A stretch of 32,439 nt of DNA from an uncultured Cytophagales bacterium. GTDB taxonomy: Bacteria > Bacteroidota > Bacteroidia > Cytophagales > Thermonemataceae. The notes below the pieces were generated by a model that was given only the letters and a program-made list of their open reading frames with translations, made no database searches and was not told the DNA's origin. Each line of letters starts with the position of its first letter. Positions within the stretch are counted from its first letter, which is position 1. A program made the translations under genes and the position numbers. The stretch covers positions 1 to 32,439 of the forward strand of contig CALEMF010000099.1 of NCBI GenBank assembly GCA_937911505.1, in the 5' to 3' direction. Below, one piece after another: positions 28,269 to 32,439 of the stretch.

Positions 28269-28568
28269 GCTGATAAGGTAAAAGTATCTTGTAAAGATAA
28301 TTTAATATAGACTGAATTGAATAAAAAATAGTTGCCTGATACTATAAAACAGCCTAGTAAACCAAAGCCGATGGAGAGATGAGCAAAGTAACTGCCTCCA
28401 CGGGTCATAGAGACGATTCCTGTAATAGCTTAGGAAAGCGATTATAAAAAGAAAGATATTGAGTTTGTAAGAAGAGGCGATCAGCGCCGTGATGATTGCA
28501 CCTAAGCCTGTAGTAAGCGAAGCAAAACCCGCTTGTATGGTAATGATGATTTTAAAAAAGAGTGCCAT
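28265..28568 (-). pseudogene. Small membrane protein gene broken by one base
   Basis: From the ATG at 28568 the frame encodes a hydrophobic protein (ITIQAGFASLTTGLGAIITA, then KLNIFLFIIAFL). Near 28430 the frame goes wrong: the current reading becomes RNRLYDPWRQ. Removing one base near the AA of CTAAGC restores a convincing membrane-protein continuation, AITGIVSMTRGGSYFAHLS and IGFGLLGCFIVSG, that runs to a TGA overlapping the DUF5686 ATG (28265-28268). The repaired protein would have about 100 aa and perhaps four helices. I do not recognise its family. It may be a true frameshift or a sequencing error. Confidence 0.55.
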
Positions 28569-28680
28569 CCGATTTGCATTTAGTTGATTGAACTTATTGA
28601 TGGCAATAAAAAGGAAATATGAAGTGGCTGCAAATCAAAGGGATCAGCGGGAGTAGGTTGGGATCAATGGGACGAAAAGG

Positions 28681-28968
28681 CTAAGAAATCGCTATTTTTT
28701 CCATCAATTCGCCACTTTTATTCCTCGAGACAGGAATCCGTGTGGTCACGTGGCGAAGCTGTATTTCATAATTGCGGGCATTCCCACGTACCCTGACCAA
28801 GTGGTGTAAACTGACTGCATAACTACGATGGCAAAAGTAAAAGGGTGTAGGGAGTAACTGCTCGTAGGGTGTCTTCAGGCGATTACGAATGGTAAGGCTT
28901 TGTACCTCGGCGTCGTCAAGGTAAAACACATCTATGTAATTACCCGCAGCCGTAAAGTAAGTGGGTCG
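28681..28968 (-). pseudogene. LytTR DNA-binding domain remnant (5'-truncated)
   Basis: The 95 codons after an in-frame TAG (28969-28971) encode almost a complete LytTR domain: 'TYFTAAGNYIDVFYLDD', a central LLPTPFYFCHRSYAVSLHHL, 'VRGNARNYEIQLR' and 'IPVSRNKSGELMEKI'. LytTR domains bind DNA in response regulators and membrane-linked regulators of Bacteroidota. The receiver or membrane part that should precede it is missing, and its 5' border abuts the duplicated DUF5686 remnant. A GTG at 28929 could start an 82-aa fragment, but that would cut the first beta-strand. I call it a remnant. It precedes the broken membrane-protein gene on the same strand, perhaps as a former operon. Confidence 0.75.
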
Positions 28969-28990
28969 CTACAATTCTGAGCGCTGGTTT

Positions 28991-29243
28991 TTCTTTCCCA
29001 TTAGCAGTAGTGCCATTGGTAGTTCCTTTTACATAAACATTTACAAAAGGAAGAGGTTGCTATGCTGTGCTTAGTCAGTGATTACTTAGAACCCCCTGTT
29101 GGGCAATAAGGCTTACAGGAAGAAAAAATAAGATAGTAAAACATCTTAAAATGCTAGAATTCATGCTGATAAGGTAAAAGCATCTTATAAAGACAATTTA
29201 ATATAGGCTGAATTGAATAAAAAATAGTTGCCTAACACTATAA
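28991..29243 (-). repeat. Degenerate duplicate of the DUF5686 gene start
   Basis: This 253-bp segment is a direct repeat of 28094-28347, which holds the first 58 codons of the DUF5686 gene, its ATG and about 80 bp upstream. Long shared stretches are obvious, for example TTAAAATGCTAGAATTCATG. A 5-bp gain near 29060 and a 5-bp loss near 29087 break the frame. The copy has no body and is a non-functional remnant. Confidence 0.88.
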
Positions 29244-29320
29244 GTATACTAATTTTTTGCTTTGAAATATGTGCTAATTTTTGTATTATATATCAACTGA
29301 TTTTAACCTTACTAACATCT

Positions 29321-30067
29321 ATGAAAGAAGTCTTAGAGGTCGCTTTTTCTCCTACACATTTCTTTTTTTCTACCCTCTTATTGATGTGCCTTTTTTATTG
29401 GCTCACTGTATTTGTGGGGATCTTTAATATAGACTCCTTTGATTTGGGTAAAGATCTAGACGTCGATGTAGATCAGGACATTGGTATTGAAGCAGACAAG
29501 GGTATCGACTTCGAGGTAGAAGTAGAGGCCGACACTGATGTGTCAGTAGATAAAAATGTAGAGATGGCTAAGGGTGTAGAGGCTGCTCCTAAGGTGGGTT
29601 GGCTGACAAGTATACTCCTCTTTCTTAATTTCGGAAAGATTCCCTTTATGATTATTCTAAGCATTACCGCATTGATTGCTTGGAATATCACTATGCTTAA
29701 GACCTACTACTTAGGTTTTTTTAGTTTTCCTACTGAACTGGGGCTGTACATTCCCATACTGGCTGTAAGCTTAGTGATGACAAAGTATATTACCAATCCA
29801 TTGAGGAGCGTTTTCAAAGACTTTGAGAGTGAATTTAGTGATAATAAAGATATTGTAGGGCAAATTTGTGAAATAACGATCTCTTCCAATAGTGCGAGTA
29901 TTGGGCAAGCAAAGGTAAAAACACTAAGCTCACCGGTACTCATTAGTATCAAGGCCACAGAGGGAAATATATTGGATAAGGGTGCAAAGGGACTTGTAGT
30001 AGACTATGATGCTGGGCAAAAAATCTACACCGTAGAGCCTTTCTCTCTAGTAGAGTTGGAATCCTAA
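29321..30067 (+). CDS. YqiJ/NfeD-like membrane protein with OB-fold domain
   Basis: This 248-aa protein resembles the YqiJ partner of flotillin-like YqiK. An N-terminal helix (about 12-35) leads to a strongly acidic, Asp/Val-alternating linker (about 40-85, with LDVDVDQDIGIE). Two or three helices follow at about 96-113, 114-130 and 138-162, then a small beta-rich C-terminal domain (about 180-248: GQICEITISS, GLVVDYD) typical of the OB fold. The start at 29321 is chosen because an earlier in-frame TTG at 29228 lies in the duplicated remnant. The next two genes encode flotillin-like proteins, so the classic YqiJ-YqiK pairing is kept. Membrane-domain organisation is the likely role (inference). 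Confidence 0.83.
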   Translation: MKEVLEVAFSPTHFFFSTLLLMCLFYWLTVFVGIFNIDSFDLGKDLDVDVDQDIGIEADKGIDFEVEVEADTDVSVDKNVEMAKGVEAAPKVGWLTSILLFLNFGKIPFMIILSITALIAWNITMLKTYYLGFFSFPTELGLYIPILAVSLVMTKYITNPLRSVFKDFESEFSDNKDIVGQICEITISSNSASIGQAKVKTLSSPVLISIKATEGNILDKGAKGLVVDYDAGQKIYTVEPFSLVELES

Positions 30068-30144
30068 CTAGCGCTAAAGTAAATAACTTCAAGTAGATCA
30101 AAACTTACTTTATGGATATTTCGTAAATCATATGGAGCGCTAGC

Positions 30145-30798
30145 TTGGGGCTAGTATTATTAATAATACTTATACTACTCTTTGTTTATTGCTACAAGCC
30201 TGTACCACACGGAAGCGCCTTTGTACGAACAAGTCCAGAGGGAGTAAGAGTTAGCTTTGAGAAGATGTGGATACTTCCCATCATACATCGGTTAGAAATA
30301 GTGGACATTTCTATAAAACGTCTGGAGATTGTACGTAATGGTGCAGAGGGGTTACTATGTCAAGACAATAAGCGTGTAGATGTCAAAGTGGTTTTCTTTA
30401 TTAAAATCAATAAAACGCAAGAAGATGTAAAAGATGTAGTACAAGCTGTAGGCGTAAATGCTGCGGAAGAGAAAGTACTAAAATCTTTATTTGAGGCAAA
30501 GTTCATAGAGGCATTAAAAATAGCAGCACAACGATTCGATGCCTTACAATTAGTCAAGGCAAGAGATGAATTCAAGTATGCAGTGCTGAGTATTATAGGA
30601 AGAGACCTAAATGGCTATCATTTAGATGACTGCGCGTTCGAACAACTCGAACCGACTAATACACTTTTACAAGAAGCGCCCTCAATAACAGAAAGCACTA
30701 CACTAGAAATACTTGCTCGACAACAACGGCTTATGGCTGAAGAAATACAAGAACTTACCAAAAAGCTAAACGCACTAGAACACAAACTTAGCAGCTAA
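30145..30798 (+). CDS. Short SPFH/flotillin-like protein, start uncertain
   Basis: This 217-aa paralogue of the next protein has a membrane helix (about 2-16) and an SPFH domain (about 18-170, with HGSAFVRTSPEGVRVSFEK and DIKVVFF-like text), followed by only a short helical tail. It lacks the long coiled coil of true flotillins. No ATG opens this frame: it could start at TTG 30145, or be read from the ATG at 30132 after loss of one base, since that ATG-GAG opening resembles ATG-GAG of the paralogue but is out of frame and meets TAG at once. A 5' frameshift is likely. The SPFH core itself is uninterrupted, with IIGRDLNGYHLDDCA shared with the paralogue. Confidence 0.72.
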   Translation: MGLVLLIILILLFVYCYKPVPHGSAFVRTSPEGVRVSFEKMWILPIIHRLEIVDISIKRLEIVRNGAEGLLCQDNKRVDVKVVFFIKINKTQEDVKDVVQAVGVNAAEEKVLKSLFEAKFIEALKIAAQRFDALQLVKARDEFKYAVLSIIGRDLNGYHLDDCAFEQLEPTNTLLQEAPSITESTTLEILARQQRLMAEEIQELTKKLNALEHKLSS

Positions 30799-30830
30799 AT
30801 AAATTTAATAACTTAAAAAATTAACGAAAT

Positions 30831-30902
30831 ATGACTGAACCTTTTGAGAATAACACTAAATCTAATAAATTGTATTTGAACACAAAACCAAACTTGCAGT
30901 AA
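30831..30902 (+). CDS. Possible 23-aa leader peptide before the long flotillin
   Basis: An ATG at 30831 opens a 24-codon frame (MTEPFENNTKSNKLYLNTKPNLQ) whose TAA overlaps the flotillin ATG as TAATG (30900-30904). Such stop-start overlaps allow translational coupling. The peptide has no recognised features, and a chance frame of this length is possible. Confidence 0.25.
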   Translation: MTEPFENNTKSNKLYLNTKPNLQ

Positions 30903-32410
30903 TGGAGTTGTCACAGATTTTACTGATCTCAGGTGTCGCCTTAGCCATTATATTATTAGGCTTCTTGGCCTTATTTGCCACCTGTTTTAAGAAAGTACCC
31001 CAAGGAAAAGCATTTGTACGAACAGGGGTAGGAGGCTTGAAGGTAAGTTTCGAGAAGATGTGGGTATTTCCCGTTTTACATCAGCTCGAGATTATGGATA
31101 TCTCCTTGAAGAGTATCGAAGTAGTACGAACAGGAGTAGAAGGCTTAGTCTGTAAAGACAACATGCGGGCGGACATCAAAGTGGTATTTTTCGTAAAAGT
31201 AAACAAGACGCAAGAAGATGTAAAAGACGTAGCCCAGTCCATTGGTTGTACCATCGCTTCTGATCAAAGCCTGTTGGTATCTCTCTTTGATGCCAAATTC
31301 TCTGAGGCTTTAAAAACAGCCGGTAAACGCTTCGACTTTGTACAATTGTATGACTCAAGAGACGAATTCAAGAAAGCCATTCTAAGTATTATAGGAAGAG
31401 ATTTAAATGGTTACCATCTAGATGATTGTGCTATTGACCATTTAGAACAAACACCGCTCTCTTCTCTGAAAGAAGACTTTATCTTGGACTCTGAGGGTAT
31501 TAAGAAAATTACGGAACTTACAGCCCAGCAAAAAATCTTGGCTAACCAGATTCGCCGTGATGAAGAAAAAACCATCACCAAGCAAAATGTAGAAGCACAA
31601 GAAGCCATCTTGGAGCTAAACAGACAATTGGCCGAGAAGGAAGAGAAACAAAAACGTGAAATTGCGGTAATTAAAGCACGTGAGGAAGCTGAAACCAAGA
31701 AGATTACCTCAGAGGAACTACTCAAATCAGAGAAAGCACGCATCCAAACTGATGAGGAAATAAAGATTGCTGAAGAAAATAAAGAGCGACAGATCATTGT
31801 CTCTGTCAAAGCCAAAGAAAAGACAGAAGCCGTAGAAGAAGAACGCGTAAAGAAAGAACAGGAGCTAGAAGCAACCGAGCGAGAAAAAATCGTGGCGCTA
31901 GCACAAATCGAGAAAGAAAAAGCGGTAGAAGTAGAAAAACGTGAAATCCAAACCGTCATTCGCGAGCGGGTAATGGTAGAAAAATCTACCGTAGAGGAAG
32001 AAGAAAAAATTAGAGATACAAAAGCTTTTGCGGAGGCCGAGCGGCAGAAGTCAGTAGCGATTACCAAAGCAGAAGAACTGGCAGAAGCCAACCTCGTACA
32101 GCAACTCAAGGATGCAGAAGCCAAGAAGCAAGCCGCTGTACACGAATCAGAAAAGAAACAAATTGAAGCAGAAGCAGAAAGAATGGCGTCAGAAAAAATG
32201 GCAGATGCCAAGAAAACACTGGCCTCTGCGGTAATTAAAGAAGAAGCTGCTAAAGGGATGGCAGAAGCCGAGGTGATGGAAGCCAAATCAGAGGCAAGCT
32301 TGAAACAGGGAGAAGTAGATGCTAACATTATAGAGAAGAAAGCGATTGCCGAAGCCAAAGGCATAGAAGTGAAACGGGGTGCAGAAAACAAGGCTGACGT
32401 AGAAAAGTGA
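30902..32410 (+). CDS. YqiK-like flotillin, interrupted by an in-frame TGA
   Basis: This is a flotillin-family protein that scaffolds membrane microdomains. The 502 readable residues have an N-terminal membrane helix (about 5-28), an SPFH domain (about 30-185) and a very long Glu/Lys/Ala-rich coiled coil (about 205-502) built from repeats such as AEAKGIEVK. The frame stops at TGA 32408-32410, but the next nine codons read QIDAQILEQ in the same frame. This mirrors the earlier repeat text GEVDANIIEKK with the stop in the place of Gly, so a GGA-to-TGA change is the simple explanation. The true protein would run past the window end. It partners with the upstream YqiJ-like gene. Confidence 0.85.
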   Translation: MELSQILLISGVALAIILLGFLALFATCFKKVPQGKAFVRTGVGGLKVSFEKMWVFPVLHQLEIMDISLKSIEVVRTGVEGLVCKDNMRADIKVVFFVKVNKTQEDVKDVAQSIGCTIASDQSLLVSLFDAKFSEALKTAGKRFDFVQLYDSRDEFKKAILSIIGRDLNGYHLDDCAIDHLEQTPLSSLKEDFILDSEGIKKITELTAQQKILANQIRRDEEKTITKQNVEAQEAILELNRQLAEKEEKQKREIAVIKAREEAETKKITSEELLKSEKARIQTDEEIKIAEENKERQIIVSVKAKEKTEAVEEERVKKEQELEATEREKIVALAQIEKEKAVEVEKREIQTVIRERVMVEKSTVEEEEKIRDTKAFAEAERQKSVAITKAEELAEANLVQQLKDAEAKKQAAVHESEKKQIEAEAERMASEKMADAKKTLASAVIKEEAAKGMAEAEVMEAKSEASLKQGEVDANIIEKKAIAEAKGIEVKRGAENKADVEK

Positions 32411-32439
32411 CAAATTGATGCCCAAATCTTAGAACAGAA

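Noticed and set aside
29228..29320. N-terminal extension of the YqiJ-like protein
   Set aside because: It starts with TTG inside the duplicated DUF5686 remnant, and the ATG at 29321 gives the expected N-terminus.
30068..30143. Nested inverted repeats (CTAGCGCT/AGCGCTAG and AAAGTAA/TTACTTT) before the short flotillin
   Set aside because: The arms are short, AGCGCT is itself a palindrome, and loops are long, so chance is a fair explanation.
31411..32391. 326-codon open frame antisense to the flotillin gene
   Set aside because: It is a by-product of the Glu/Lys/Ala-rich coiled coil; its Ser/Ala/Phe-rich translation has no protein-like motifs.

Overview
The window reads as chromosomal DNA of a gliding Bacteroidota, most likely of the order Cytophagales. 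The evidence is a GldD-type gliding lipoprotein, DUF5686 and DUF4230 proteins, an isolated atpD-atpC pair, no clear Shine-Dalgarno sites, and several promoters of the Bacteroidota form TTG/TTTG-N18-20-TAnnTTTG. The species cannot be fixed from the sequence alone. No rRNA, tRNA, CRISPR array or insertion sequence was seen.

Layout. 0.1-2.0 kb: atpD and atpC on the minus strand, with a perfect 11-bp hairpin between them and a near-perfect promoter upstream. 2.1-4.1 kb: a CASTOR/POLLUX-like ion channel (minus). 4.3-6.2 kb: glutamine-dependent NAD synthetase (plus). 6.7-13.6 kb: four tandem paralogues on the plus strand, each with a six-helix membrane sensor, a Gln/Glu-rich coiled coil and a SpoIIE-type PP2C phosphatase, followed by a small three-helix membrane protein and a strong terminator. 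14.2-16.9 kb: dihydrolipoyl dehydrogenase and an MltD-like transglycosylase with LysM domains. 16.9-20.5 kb (minus): a TPR histidine kinase, GldD and an exported protein of unknown function. 20.7-22.4 kb (plus): ribosomal protein L31 type B and a LutB-like iron-sulphur protein. 22.4-25.8 kb: an acyltransferase (minus), a DUF4230 protein and an alkylglycerol-monooxygenase-like hydroxylase (plus). 25.8-28.3 kb: a DUF5686 outer-membrane protein (minus). 28.3-29.2 kb: decayed DNA. 29.3-32.4 kb: a YqiJ/YqiK-like membrane-flotillin locus running off the window.

The two most notable regions are the phosphatase array and the right-hand end. In the array the output domains are almost identical and every metal-binding Asp is kept, while the membrane input domains have diverged. 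This looks like an expanded set of sensors feeding one dephosphorylation output, and no anti-sigma kinase or STAS partner is encoded here. At the right-hand end, several disruptions lie within 4 kb: a 5'-truncated LytTR regulator, a membrane protein broken by one base, a 253-bp duplicated remnant of the DUF5686 gene start, a flotillin paralogue with no clean start, and a long flotillin interrupted by an in-frame TGA with coding sequence continuing beyond it.

All family calls rest on motifs and composition read by eye. No database search was run.
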